From assembly GCA_020632495.1 (NCBI GenBank), contig JACKFL010000005.1:682001-746000 (forward strand): a stretch of 64,000 nt of DNA, in the 5' to 3' direction. Below the pieces are notes generated by a model. That model was not told where the DNA came from. It saw only the letters and a program-made list of their open reading frames with translations, and searched no databases. Position 1 is the first letter of the stretch, and each line of letters starts with the position of its first letter. The stretch is from Candidatus Omnitrophota bacterium. GTDB lineage: Bacteria > Omnitrophota > Gorgyraeia > Zapsychrales > Zapsychraceae. Shown here one piece after another: positions 50,781 through 60,208 of this stretch. The translations under genes and the position numbers were made by a program.

Positions 50781-53141
50781 ATGAGGACGTGGTTGGCCAT
50801 TTTGTTGATACTCAATATTGGATTAACAGCTTCTGCTGCGGAAGTCGAGTACTCGCTTACTATAGAGAAAACACAAGTGAATATAACCAAAGACAGCGCT
50901 TTGGCGATGACTATTAACGGCGAAATCCCAGGGCCAGTTCTAAACTTCGTGGAAGGCGATGTCGCTCGCATTTCAGTTGAGAATCGGATGGATGTTGAAA
51001 CGTCAATCCATTGGCATGGGCTCCTATTGCCGCCCGGAATGGATGGGGTTCCGTATTTAACATACCCGCCGATTAAACCGGGTGAGACTTTTGTTTATGA
51101 GTTTCCCATACGGCAAAGCGGTACTTACTGGTATCACTCACATACCATGTTTCAGGAGCAAAGAGGTGTTTATGGATCAATTGTCATTGAACCGAGGAAA
51201 GAAAGAAGGGAGTATGACAAGGATTACGTAGTTATGCTTTCAGACTGGACAGATGAAGATCCGCATTCGGTTATGCGAACCTTGAAAAGAGGCAGTGAGT
51301 GGTACGCCGTTCAGAAGGGTGCCGGGCAAAGTATTTTAGGGGCGGCAAAAAAGGGAATGCTCAAAGACTACTTTACAAGAGAATTGCAAAGAATGCCGCC
51401 GATGGACTTGTCTGATATTGCCTATGATCGATTCCTGATCAATGGCCAGTCAGAGTCTGCTCTAAAAGCTGTTCCCGGAGATATAGTTCGTCTTAGAATA
51501 ATTAATGGATCAGCATCAACATTCTTCTATGTAGAATATGCGGCCGGGCCCATGACCATTATCTCTGCTGATGGTCAGGATGTAGAACCATTACAAAAAA
51601 GTAGATTGCTCATAGGTGTTGCCGAGACCTATGATGTGTTGGTAATGGTGCCGGAAAGCGGAGCGTTTGAATTCCGGGCAACGGCTCACGATGGTTCAGC
51701 TTTAGCCCGTGTCTGGGTGGGGGAAGGGATAAAGCGATACGCCCGAGACGTGCCGAAGGCTAATTTGTATTCTACGATGGGCGGGATGAACTTAAAGCAA
51801 TTATTTGCACTTACTCCGGCCGGAGTTATAGGTATGCCGACAAAAAATGTTGAAATGGGGATGTATGATAAGCCCGGCATGGCGATGGATATGGGGGAAA
51901 TGGATATGGATACCATGAACAGGGATTCCATGGGCGTGATGCAGCATGACTCAAAAGAAACGAAAGGCAGCTCGATGGACCACAGCATGATGATGCCTAA
52001 AAATAAGAAAGGATCAATGAGTCATAATATGATGGATCATTCAAAGCATGAAACTATGTCAGGACAAATGGAGTCTGATTCAGATGCCTTTTCTGGAAAG
52101 AAATACAGCCATCGTTTTGGATTGCTAACTACAGACATTTCTTCTCGCGGTAGTTTGGTTATGGATGGTATGGAAGAGCGGCCTTGGCCGCCTTATGATG
52201 AACTCAGGTCTTTAAAGCCCACAGGATTTGCAGATGAGATGCCTGTTCGCGAAGTACGTTTGACGCTTGATGGCGATATGGAGCGTTATGTTTGGTCGAT
52301 GAACGGCTTACCTTTAGAGGAGAGCGATTATATCAAAATCAAAGAGGGCGAAGTAGTTCGGTTTATTATGATTAACAGGACCATGATGCATCACCCCATG
52401 CACCTGCATGGGCATTTTTTTAGAGTTGTCAATGCCCAAGGGGATTATTCGCCATTAAAGCATACCGTTGATGTAATGCCGATGTCAACGACAGTCATTG
52501 AATTTAATGCGAATGAGGTCGGGGATTGGTTTTTCCACTGTCATTTACTCTATCATATGATGAGCGGGATGGCCCGAGTTGTGAGTTACGAAAACTTTCA
52601 ACCGCCGCCGGAAGTTGCCAGTATTCGTTCAAAACTCAATCATAATGAATGGTACTTCTATGGACAAGGGGATTTCTTGAGTCAGATGACGCAGGGCCAG
52701 CTTGTCGCAACGAATTATCGTAATATTTTATCCGCCCAATGGGAGTACGGGTGGCAGGATGTGCCAGAAGATGAGTGGGAAGGCATATTCACCTGGGATC
52801 GGTATTTCAATCGATTTTTTACTGTCTTTGCCGGAGTTGATGTTCTTGGGGAAGGGGATGAGGAAAAGGATACGCGGGGTATTTTTGGTCTTAGGTATTT
52901 ATTACCGATGAGTATTCATTCGACCGTTTGGGTGGATTCAGAAGGCGGTTCGCGATTCGCGCTAGATAAGGAATGGATGATGACACCAAGAATAAGTATC
53001 GACAGTGAGGTCGAATATGATACCCATTCAAAATGGGAAGGACAGGCGGGAGTATCCTACTTGATTAATAAAGATTTTACCATTAAGGGACTTTGGCACT
53101 CCGATTTTGGACCTGGTGGTGGAGTTCAAATACGGTTTTAA
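50781..53141 (+). CDS. copA: CopA-type multicopper oxidase fused to a CopB-like outer membrane barrel
   Basis: Residues 1-20 are a signal peptide. Residues about 21-610 are a three-domain multicopper oxidase with all copper sites: HWHG at 77-80, HSH at 119-121, HHPMHLHG at 537-544, and HCHLLYHMMSGM at 586-597. A Met/His-rich segment (about 358-432, for example MGMYDKPGMAMDMGEMDMD) precedes the third domain and should capture Cu(I). Residues about 615-786 are not part of the oxidase. They resemble the C-terminal half of the outer membrane copper protein CopB (WDRYFNRFFTVFAGVD, GLRYLLP, YDTHSKWEGQAGVSY, final GVQIRF). Usually copA and copB are separate genes. The reaction is oxidation of Cu(I) to Cu(II) in the periplasm. 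Confidence 0.9.
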   Translation: MRTWLAILLILNIGLTASAAEVEYSLTIEKTQVNITKDSALAMTINGEIPGPVLNFVEGDVARISVENRMDVETSIHWHGLLLPPGMDGVPYLTYPPIKPGETFVYEFPIRQSGTYWYHSHTMFQEQRGVYGSIVIEPRKERREYDKDYVVMLSDWTDEDPHSVMRTLKRGSEWYAVQKGAGQSILGAAKKGMLKDYFTRELQRMPPMDLSDIAYDRFLINGQSESALKAVPGDIVRLRIINGSASTFFYVEYAAGPMTIISADGQDVEPLQKSRLLIGVAETYDVLVMVPESGAFEFRATAHDGSALARVWVGEGIKRYARDVPKANLYSTMGGMNLKQLFALTPAGVIGMPTKNVEMGMYDKPGMAMDMGEMDMDTMNRDSMGVMQHDSKETKGSSMDHSMMMPKNKKGSMSHNMMDHSKHETMSGQMESDSDAFSGKKYSHRFGLLTTDISSRGSLVMDGMEERPWPPYDELRSLKPTGFADEMPVREVRLTLDGDMERYVWSMNGLPLEESDYIKIKEGEVVRFIMINRTMMHHPMHLHGHFFRVVNAQGDYSPLKHTVDVMPMSTTVIEFNANEVGDWFFHCHLLYHMMSGMARVVSYENFQPPPEVASIRSKLNHNEWYFYGQGDFLSQMTQGQLVATNYRNILSAQWEYGWQDVPEDEWEGIFTWDRYFNRFFTVFAGVDVLGEGDEEKDTRGIFGLRYLLPMSIHSTVWVDSEGGSRFALDKEWMMTPRISIDSEVEYDTHSKWEGQAGVSYLINKDFTIKGLWHSDFGPGGGVQIRF

Positions 53142-53160
53142 TTATCGTTTGAAAGGAAAC

Positions 53161-55539
53161 ATGATGAAAGATCCAGTATGCGGAATGGAAGTAAATGTGC
53201 AAGAGGCGCAGAGTATCGAGATTGATGGAAACAAATATTACTTTTGCAGCCAGAGATGTTTGGATAAATTTACTCAAAAGCAAACCGTGCCATCCGAACC
53301 GAAAATATCCAAAGGACAAGAATATATATGCCCTATGCACCCTGATGTAGTTTCTGATAAGCCGGGTGATTGTCCGAAATGCGGCATGGCCTTAGAGTTG
53401 AAGGTGCCACAACTTTCCAGAGGTAAAACAATTTATACCTGTCCGATGCATCCCGAAATCGAGCAGGATCACCCGGGGGAATGTCCCAAGTGCGGCATGG
53501 CTTTGGAGCCTAAGTCCGGCGCTTCGGATAACGAAGGAGAAGATAATGAAATCACAAGGCTGGCGCATAAATTCTGGATAGGCTTTATGCTTGGTTTACC
53601 GGTTTTTCTTTTGGCCTTGGAGGAAATGATTCCGGCTTTCAAGCTTGAATTTATATCTCATCAGGTTTCAAGCTGGTTACAGTTGATATTGGCCACGCCG
53701 GTTATATTCTGGGCCGGTGGTTTTTTCTTTACTCGTGCTTGGAAATCGATCATAAATCGCAGCCTTAATATGTTTACATTGATTGCCATAGGTGTCGGTG
53801 CCGCTTATTTTTATAGTGCAGCCGCAGTTTTATTTCCTCATATATTTCCTGAGACATTAAAAATGGAAGGAAAGTTAGGATTGTATTTTGAGGCCGGAGT
53901 TGTGATTACCGTACTGGTCATTCTGGGGCAATATCTGGAAGCCAGAGCGCGCGCCCAAACCGGCCAGGCCATCAAGGCATTATTGGGGCTAGCTGCGAAG
54001 AAGGCTCATAGGGTTACAGATTCGGGTGAAGAGGAAGTGGATGTCGATCATGTGCAAAAAGGGGATCTTCTTCGTGTGCGTCCTGGAGAAAAGGTGCCGC
54101 TCGATGGTGTCATTACTGATGGGAAAAGCACGATTGATGAATCCATGATCTCCGGTGAGCCGGTTCCGGTTGAGAAAAATCAGGGGGACAAGGTCATTGG
54201 GGCAACAGTCAATCAAACCGGAACGTTTGTAATGAGAACGGAAAAAGTCGGTTCCGAGACACTATTATCACAAATCGTCCATATGGTTGCCGAGGCCCAG
54301 CGTAGCCGAGCTCCAATCCAGGGCATGGCGGACAAAGTAGCGGGAATTTTTGTTCCTGTTGTTATTTTGATCGCAGTTGTGACATTTATAATATGGTCGC
54401 TGTGGGGCCCGCAGCCGGCAATGGCATATGCGCTAGTTAACGCGATTGCCGTCTTGATCATTGCTTGTCCTTGTGCTTTGGGATTAGCCACCCCCATGTC
54501 AATTATGGTTGGTGTCGGGAGAGGAGCTCAATCCGGGATATTGATTAAAAATGCCGAGGCAATTGAAAAGACTGAAAAAATTACGCATGTTCTAACCGAT
54601 AAAACAGGAACGTTGACAGAAGGAAAACCAAAAGTCACAGTTTTAGAGTTGGCAGATGGAATCGAGGTAGAACATCTTTTATCGGTAGCTGGTTCCTTAG
54701 AAAAATCAAGCGAGCATCCACTGGCTCGTGCCGTACTGGATTACGCGAAAGAAAAGCAAATCGAAATAAAAGATGTACAGAACTTTGATTCTGTAACGGG
54801 CGGAGGTGTTAAGGGTCGCTTGGAAGGCCAGGAAGTATACTTGGGTAAATATAAATTTATTGCGGAAATTACTCAAGATGTGCCTCAGGTTTTGCAGGAA
54901 AAGGCCGCGGCGATGCAGGAAAAGGCTCAGACCGTTGTCTGGGTGGCTCAGGATAAAATGATATTGGGTATTCTGGGGATATCAGACCCTATCAAGAAAA
55001 CCACGCCACAGGCTATCAAAGAACTTCATGATCTTGGATTAAAAGTAGTGATGCTGACGGGCGATAATAAGAAAACTGCTCAGGCAATCGCTAAAGAGTT
55101 AAACATCGATGATGTTCGAGCCGAACTGGAACCCAAAGATAAACAAGAAATCGTTATAGAGCTAACTCACAAAGGCGCCCGAGTGTTAATGGCGGGCGAT
55201 GGCATTAACGATGCCCCAGCACTAGCTCAGGCGGAAGTTGGAGTCGCCATGGGAACCGGGACGGATGTGGCCATTGAAAGTGCGGGTATTACTCTGGTAA
55301 AGGGTGATCTAAACGGAATTGTTAAAGCGCTTAAGTTAAGCCGCTCCGTTATGGCGAATATTCGCCAGAACTTATTCTTTGCATTTATTTACAACGCACT
55401 GGGTGTGCCGGTTGCCGCAGGGGTTTTATATCCTTTTATCGGATTACTGTTAAGCCCCATGATTGCCGGTGCGGCGATGAGTTTCAGTTCAGTTTCAGTT
55501 GTTGGAAATGCGTTACGTTTAAGAGGAATTAGATTATAG
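53161..55539 (+). CDS. copA: P1B-type Cu+-exporting ATPase with YHS and two metal-binding N-terminal domains
   Basis: ATG 53161 is chosen (GAAAGG before it), giving 792 residues. Residues 1-40 are a YHS domain (DPVCGMEV, YYFCSQRCLDKF). Two copies of the CPMHP ... CPKCGMALE domain follow (about 55-82 and 91-120). There is no GMTCxxC HMA domain. The membrane ATPase core has CPCALGLATP in helix 6, DKTGTLTEGKP with the phospho-Asp, the SEHPLA nucleotide loop, MAGDGINDAPALA, YNALGVPVAAG in helix 7 and MSFSSVSVVGN in helix 8. Together these mark the Cu+ (P1B-1) group. It pumps Cu(I) from cytoplasm to periplasm, where the oxidase and Cus pumps act. The copA symbol follows the ATPase usage. Confidence 0.93.
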   Translation: MMKDPVCGMEVNVQEAQSIEIDGNKYYFCSQRCLDKFTQKQTVPSEPKISKGQEYICPMHPDVVSDKPGDCPKCGMALELKVPQLSRGKTIYTCPMHPEIEQDHPGECPKCGMALEPKSGASDNEGEDNEITRLAHKFWIGFMLGLPVFLLALEEMIPAFKLEFISHQVSSWLQLILATPVIFWAGGFFFTRAWKSIINRSLNMFTLIAIGVGAAYFYSAAAVLFPHIFPETLKMEGKLGLYFEAGVVITVLVILGQYLEARARAQTGQAIKALLGLAAKKAHRVTDSGEEEVDVDHVQKGDLLRVRPGEKVPLDGVITDGKSTIDESMISGEPVPVEKNQGDKVIGATVNQTGTFVMRTEKVGSETLLSQIVHMVAEAQRSRAPIQGMADKVAGIFVPVVILIAVVTFIIWSLWGPQPAMAYALVNAIAVLIIACPCALGLATPMSIMVGVGRGAQSGILIKNAEAIEKTEKITHVLTDKTGTLTEGKPKVTVLELADGIEVEHLLSVAGSLEKSSEHPLARAVLDYAKEKQIEIKDVQNFDSVTGGGVKGRLEGQEVYLGKYKFIAEITQDVPQVLQEKAAAMQEKAQTVVWVAQDKMILGILGISDPIKKTTPQAIKELHDLGLKVVMLTGDNKKTAQAIAKELNIDDVRAELEPKDKQEIVIELTHKGARVLMAGDGINDAPALAQAEVGVAMGTGTDVAIESAGITLVKGDLNGIVKALKLSRSVMANIRQNLFFAFIYNALGVPVAAGVLYPFIGLLLSPMIAGAAMSFSSVSVVGNALRLRGIRL

Positions 55540-55543
55540 TCAT

Positions 55544-55987
55544 ATGAGATCAAAACAAATATTATTCTGCCTATCCGTAGTTTTTATATTTGCATTTATG
55601 AACAATTATTTGTGGGAATCATTGCATGGGTATTCATTGTATGCAGACCACATCATAGATTCAGACAAATATGTCCAGATGATGATTTATATGTCCTTTA
55701 TGGATGCCATGATGATTCTTGTGCTGTATCTAGCCTGTGCAGTCTTTGTGAAGGATGTATTATGGCTAAAGGAAGTGAATTCTAAAAGGACATCCATTTT
55801 CTTTGTCTTAGGCCTTTTTATTGGCATTGTCGCTGAATATTGGGCCGTGTATGTTTCCCATGAGTGGCATTATAATGCCAGAATGCCGTTGATTTTTGGT
55901 ATCGGGCTTTCACCCTTGGTACAATTAGGTGTTACGGGTGTGTTGAGTCTTTGGATAACGAAAAAACTTACGTGGGATGGTTGTTAA
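55544..55987 (+). CDS. Membrane protein of unknown function
   Basis: The 147-residue product has four likely membrane helices, including LFCLSVVFIFAFMNNYLWES, MILVLYLACAVFVKDV and SIFFVLGLFIGIVAEYWAVY, with a His/Glu-containing loop (VSHEWHYNARMPLIFGIG). It starts 4 bases after the ATPase stop and its end lies 2 bases before the DmeF-like start, so it is in the same operon. I recognise no named family. The kept-looking polar residues in WESLHGYS and HEWHY could bind metal or haem. Confidence 0.6.
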   Translation: MRSKQILFCLSVVFIFAFMNNYLWESLHGYSLYADHIIDSDKYVQMMIYMSFMDAMMILVLYLACAVFVKDVLWLKEVNSKRTSIFFVLGLFIGIVAEYWAVYVSHEWHYNARMPLIFGIGLSPLVQLGVTGVLSLWITKKLTWDGC

Positions 55988-55989
55988 AT

Positions 55990-56937
55990 ATGAATGATCG
56001 AAGACTTCATTTATGGCAGCATGACCATTCTTTTGGTCAAGAAAAAAAACGTAAGGGAGAGAGCCGGACCTTAATCGTGATTGCCATTTCGGCGACAATG
56101 ATGGCGGTTGAAATCGTAACTGGTTTCATATTTGGATCAATGGCTTTACTTGCTGATGGTTTACACATGGCTTCGCATGCAACAGCACTTCTAATAAATT
56201 TGTATGCCTATATTTATGCCCGGCGTCATGCTCATGATATTAGTTTTAGTTTTGGGACGGGTAAAGTTAACGCTTTGGGAGGTTTTACCGGCGCGGTTTT
56301 GCTGGGGATATTCGCCTTGATGATGGTATGGGGAAGTATTGATCGTATAATTCATCCTGTTACAATTGCGTTTAATCACGCTATTTTGGTGGCTATTATC
56401 GGACTAGTAGTCAATGGCGCTTCTGTGTTTATTCTTGGCCACGAAGGAGCTCACGATCACAGCCATGGACACCATCACCATGATGACCGCCATCACGACC
56501 ATAATTTAAAGTCTGCTTATTATCATGTCCTGGCAGACGCTTTGACATCTGTTTTGGCCATTGGCGCACTTTTAACTGCCAAATATTCTGATTTTATTTG
56601 GATGGATCCATTGATGGGGATTGTCGGTGCATTTTTGGTATGTCGTTGGTCTTTGAGTCTTTTGCGAGTTACGAGTGGTATATTGCTGGATAAGCAGGGC
56701 CCGCAGGATATAACGACGACAATCAAGAGGAACATTGAGGGTGAGGAGGATACTCGGATAGCTGATTTGCACCTTTGGGCGATTGGTCCGAACATATATG
56801 GGGTCATTCTTTCAGTAGTCACGGATTCGCCAAAATCACCAGAATATTATAAAGGATTGCTGCCGAATAACGCAGGGCTTTCTCACGTCACGGTGGAAGT
56901 TAACCGTTACTCTCTTAAAAGTTGCAAGGATGTATGA
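55990..56937 (+). CDS. dmeF: DmeF-like Co/Ni cation diffusion facilitator
   Basis: ATG 55990 is chosen, giving 316 residues. The start LWQHDHSFGQEKKRKGESRT matches DmeF-type Co2+/Ni2+ exporters. Membrane helices carry MALLADGLHMASHA (helix 2) and YYHVLADALTSVLA (helix 5), both with the His/Asp metal site. Between helices 4 and 5 lies a His-rich loop (GHEGAHDHSHGHHHHDDRHH). The C-terminal domain has ADLHLWAIGPN. It is distinct from the Zn-type CDF at 23826, so the island covers Zn and Co/Ni separately. Confidence 0.88.
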   Translation: MNDRRLHLWQHDHSFGQEKKRKGESRTLIVIAISATMMAVEIVTGFIFGSMALLADGLHMASHATALLINLYAYIYARRHAHDISFSFGTGKVNALGGFTGAVLLGIFALMMVWGSIDRIIHPVTIAFNHAILVAIIGLVVNGASVFILGHEGAHDHSHGHHHHDDRHHDHNLKSAYYHVLADALTSVLAIGALLTAKYSDFIWMDPLMGIVGAFLVCRWSLSLLRVTSGILLDKQGPQDITTTIKRNIEGEEDTRIADLHLWAIGPNIYGVILSVVTDSPKSPEYYKGLLPNNAGLSHVTVEVNRYSLKSCKDV

Positions 56938-57021
56938 ATTTAAGGTTTATTTAGTGGATTAATTATTTGCTTATAGGAGAGATATTGGCAATCAAGCGCT
57001 ACCGAGGAAGTGAAACGTAAA

Positions 57022-57888
57022 ATGAAACAGCTAAGTACAGTATATACAGATAATGGGGATGCAGATAAGAACCCGGTTTCTATGGATTACAAATACAAAT
57101 ATCTAGCCCTTGTACTTATTCTTGCTTTAACCTTTATACATTTATTTTGTATGGTCGTTTATCCGGAAAGTTTAATGGCCAACAAATTAATACTTATAGT
57201 CGTTCTGGCGATGATGTTCTATATATGGATGCGGGAACTTAAAGATAAGAAAACTTTGCAACTGTTGAATGAAAACTTGCTTCATGCTCAGGAAAAACTT
57301 GAAAGAGCCGAAATAGATGTGATATCGGCCTTGATATTGACGGCGGAAGCTAAAGATCCGTATACTCATGGACACTCCAAAAGAGTAGCGGCATATTCAT
57401 TGGCAATTGCACAAGAAATGCACTTATCCGAAGAAGAACAGAAGATAATCGAACGGGCGGCTATATTACATGATTTGGGTAAGATTGGTATAGACGACAG
57501 CATATTAAGAAAGGATGACATTCTCAGTGATAAAGAGTGGGAAATAATGAAAGGTCATCCGCAGAAATCGATTGATATTCTTGATCCTTTAAAGTTTTTG
57601 GAGAAAGAAAAGGAGATAATTCTTTCTCATCACGAAATGATAGATGGCAGCGGCTATCCCAATGGACTTCAAGGTGAGGCTATTCCATTGGGTTCTCGAA
57701 TAATAGCGGTTGCCGATGCATTTGATGCCATGAATACGGCGCGATCATACCGTGCGGCGCTTCCTGAGGAGAATATTATTGAGGAATTAAATAAATCATC
57801 CGGTACTCATTTGAGCGCCGATGTTACGAACGTTTTCTTGAATATATTGGATAAGAGTCCGGAGTTTTGGAATCGGGCCATTACGTAA
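57022..57888 (+). CDS. Membrane HD-GYP domain protein (likely c-di-GMP phosphodiesterase)
   Basis: ATG 57022 is preferred over GTG 57010 because GAGGAAG is too close to the latter. The 288-residue product has two membrane helices (about 27-47 and 55-70), a coiled-coil linker (LLNENLLHAQEKLERAEIDV) and an HD-GYP domain. The domain shows HGHSKRVAAYS, ILHDLGKIGI (His150, Asp151), SHHEMIDGSGYPNGL and AVADAFDAM. These are the metal ligands and the GYP motif of c-di-GMP hydrolases. With the GGDEF protein at 13005 and the PilT fusion at 45419 it hints at second-messenger control of surface behaviour. Confidence 0.88.
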   Translation: MKQLSTVYTDNGDADKNPVSMDYKYKYLALVLILALTFIHLFCMVVYPESLMANKLILIVVLAMMFYIWMRELKDKKTLQLLNENLLHAQEKLERAEIDVISALILTAEAKDPYTHGHSKRVAAYSLAIAQEMHLSEEEQKIIERAAILHDLGKIGIDDSILRKDDILSDKEWEIMKGHPQKSIDILDPLKFLEKEKEIILSHHEMIDGSGYPNGLQGEAIPLGSRIIAVADAFDAMNTARSYRAALPEENIIEELNKSSGTHLSADVTNVFLNILDKSPEFWNRAIT

Positions 57889-57893
57889 ATTAC

Positions 57894-59165
57894 ATGCACG
57901 CCGATCCTATAGCCACCGTTTTATTAGGCATTCTGATTATCCTTGTTGCAACGAGGATTTTCGGAAGTCTGGCCGAGAGAATCGGTCAACCCGCTGTTTT
58001 TGGTGAATTATTTGTCGGAATTGTGCTGGGAAATCTTCATTTATTCGGTATTTATCAGCTGGAATTTCTGAAAGTGGATTATCCCGGAACGGGAGTAATC
58101 AATTTTGCCGATCCGGAGCATTGTGCCGGGATTGTCATAGATATTATGTCCCGGATCGGTCTTATTCTATTGCTGTTTACGGTTGGTCTCAACACGTCTC
58201 TTTCCCAGATGAAACGCACCGGTTGGACCGCCCTTTCGGTTGCGGTATTGGGTGTCCTAATGCCGTTGACTTTGGGGTGGACCGTGGGAGCAATATTATT
58301 GCCTGAACGGCACTGGGTAGTACATTTATTCATCGGAGCGGCGTTATCGGCAACAAGTATTGGAATTACCGCCCGCGTACTAGAAGACTTGGGAAGATCT
58401 AAATCAAGCGAATCTCAGATTATACTTGGTGCCGCCATACTTGACGATGTTTTCGGGTTGCTTATATTAGCAATTGTCCAGGGGATTATCCTATCTTCCG
58501 GTTCAGGACCCACCATACATTTGGGTCAGATTGGTATTATTATTCTCAAGGCGACCTCGTTCTTATTGGGGGCAATGCTTTTTGGTCAGCTGGCAAGCCG
58601 GTGGATACTCAGATTCAGTGAATTTCTACATGGACAAAGGTTATTGTTAGTAAGTGGTCTGACTTTCTGTTTTATGTTGGCATGGATCGCCAATTTGACG
58701 GGGCTGGACATGATCGTAGGAGCTTTTGCGGCCGGTTTAATACTGGACAAGTGTGCCTATGCCCGTTATGCCGAGGCGCATGATGAACCAAGGCTTAAAG
58801 AGCTGGTTCAACCGATTCGGGATTTATTTGCTCCCATATTTTTTGTCATGATGGGTTTGCGTGTGGATTTAGAAAGTATGGCAAATCCCTCAGTTCTTAT
58901 GATGGCTGGAGTCTTTCTTGTCATTGCGGTGTTAGGCAAGCAGGCATGTTCATTAGGTGTTTTTAGTCGTGACACGAACCGATGGGCTGTTGGTGTGGGT
59001 ATGATCCCCAGAGGGGAAGTGGGGCTAATATTTGCCGCGATTGGGCGACAAATGGAAATAGCAGGTCAACCGGTATTAAGTTCATCGACTTTCGTTGCGC
59101 TAGTCTTGGCTATACTTGCAACAACAATGATTACGCCGCCAATGTTAAAGTGGTCGTTTAAGTAG
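57894..59165 (+). CDS. CPA2-family cation/proton antiporter
   Basis: ATG 57894 is chosen (upstream codons overlap the HD-GYP gene). The 423-residue protein has 12-13 membrane helices. Motifs of the KefB/NhaS-type antiporters are visible: SLAERIGQPAVFGELFVGIV, GLILLLFTVGLN, SATSIGITARVL, the transport pair in AAILDDVFGLLIL, and GMIPRGEVGLIFAAIG. It exchanges Na+ or K+ for protons across the inner membrane. It could restore pH and ion balance after proton-driven metal export. No TrkA-N domain is attached. Confidence 0.9.
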   Translation: MHADPIATVLLGILIILVATRIFGSLAERIGQPAVFGELFVGIVLGNLHLFGIYQLEFLKVDYPGTGVINFADPEHCAGIVIDIMSRIGLILLLFTVGLNTSLSQMKRTGWTALSVAVLGVLMPLTLGWTVGAILLPERHWVVHLFIGAALSATSIGITARVLEDLGRSKSSESQIILGAAILDDVFGLLILAIVQGIILSSGSGPTIHLGQIGIIILKATSFLLGAMLFGQLASRWILRFSEFLHGQRLLLVSGLTFCFMLAWIANLTGLDMIVGAFAAGLILDKCAYARYAEAHDEPRLKELVQPIRDLFAPIFFVMMGLRVDLESMANPSVLMMAGVFLVIAVLGKQACSLGVFSRDTNRWAVGVGMIPRGEVGLIFAAIGRQMEIAGQPVLSSSTFVALVLAILATTMITPPMLKWSFK

Positions 59166-59214
59166 AATACATTAAATTATCTAATTGTAGTTAACCAGAT
59201 AAGAGGAGTTTAGT

Positions 59215-59307
59215 ATGTTTCGAAATACTTTTTTGTATGTTTTTATTGCCGCTATCTTAATTGGTCCCAGTGGCTGTGCCACATCCAAAAAACATAGCAA
59301 TACATGA
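59215..59307 (+). CDS. 30-residue lipoprotein leader joined to the following barrel gene
   Basis: ATG 59215 has AGAGGAG at 59202-59208. It encodes MFRNTFLYVFIAAILIGPSG then CATSKKHSNT and stops at 59305-59307. It is a complete lipoprotein signal with Cys21 but almost no mature part. The stop overlaps the next start in ATGA. It may be the remains of a lipoprotein whose body was lost, or the leader of the barrel protein separated by a frameshift. Confidence 0.5.
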   Translation: MFRNTFLYVFIAAILIGPSGCATSKKHSNT

Positions 59308-60014
59308 AACGAAAGGATGACCCTACATCCAAGAGCCGTGAAACAGATCAATACATTTTGAACAATGTTTTAGCATACGGCTTACGACGGGATTTCACAG
59401 TCATCATTAAGCAGCCGGCAGTTTTCCGGAAAATGTCCCTGGAGGGAGTTACCGATAATGATGCCGGACTTGCTGACCTTTCGCTTATTACCAAATATAG
59501 ACTGTATCGGCACAATACCCCCGAATATACGTTGGGTGTGGCTTCAACGGTTGGATTGGAAATACCAACGGGTACAGATGAATTTTCATCGAAAACATGG
59601 GACTTGATTCCGGGTGTTTTTACTTCATGGCGTAAAGGCCGTTGGTCCTCTGATCTTAGTATAGCCTATGCCTGGAATGGCTTTTCTGATGAAGGGGTTG
59701 GAGGTAGGGATCCCGGAGATGAATTATCTGTGGATTGGGCGCTGGCGTACCAATTTAGCGTTGGCCATCGGGCGGATACGTCTTTATTTCCCGTTATAGA
59801 ATTATCCTATAAGAATATTGATGCGGATGAATTGAACGGCGACGCCGTAACAAATACCGGTGAATCTGTGTTATATGTATCACCAGGCATTAAATTTGCT
59901 AAGTCTTCGTTTGTAGTGGAGGCTTTGGTACAAATACCCGTTTGGCAGGAACAAGACGGTTTGCAGCTGGAACGCGGTGTGGGGTCTATTCTCGGAATTC
60001 GGTATCTTTTTTGA
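59304..60014 (+). CDS. Outer membrane beta-barrel protein lacking its signal peptide
   Basis: The 236-residue product is rich in alternating polar and hydrophobic strands (YTLGVASTVGLEIPTGTD, WSSDLSIAYAWNGF, ALAYQFSVGHRADTSLFPVI) and ends with LGIRYLF, where the final Phe is the usual barrel signature. It resembles the 'transporter' barrels of the phenol-degradation MetA type. The N-terminus MKRKDDPTSKSRETDQY has no signal, so export is not explained unless the 59215 leader once was in frame. The ATGA overlap at 59304-59307 suggests a deletion joined two parts. It may be non-functional. Confidence 0.6.
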   Translation: MKRKDDPTSKSRETDQYILNNVLAYGLRRDFTVIIKQPAVFRKMSLEGVTDNDAGLADLSLITKYRLYRHNTPEYTLGVASTVGLEIPTGTDEFSSKTWDLIPGVFTSWRKGRWSSDLSIAYAWNGFSDEGVGGRDPGDELSVDWALAYQFSVGHRADTSLFPVIELSYKNIDADELNGDAVTNTGESVLYVSPGIKFAKSSFVVEALVQIPVWQEQDGLQLERGVGSILGIRYLF

Positions 60015-60051
60015 TGCTATAGGAACTTTATGTGGGGGAGGGATAACCAAC

Positions 60052-60208
60052 GGCCTTTGCCGAAAATCTGGCCGACGAGACGATGGAGATACCGGAACAC
60101 CTCCAATATTACATCGACTATGAAAAATTCGCCAGAGACCTGTTTATCAACGACTATTTCAGCGCACAGGGAGAAAGCGGCCAGATATACGTTTTCAGGC
60201 ACATTTAA
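60052..60208 (+). pseudogene. ardA: 3' fragment of ardA
   Basis: Bases 60052-60239 match 25432-25619 with 13 differences, most of them silent. The shared part is the last 52 codons of ardA (from AFAENLADETMEIPEHLQYY to the TAA) and about 30 bases after it. There is no start or 5' half. This truncated copy and the intact gene at 25067 lie in the same orientation on either side of the 34-kb metal cluster. The silent changes show the two copies are not a fresh duplication. Confidence 0.9.
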
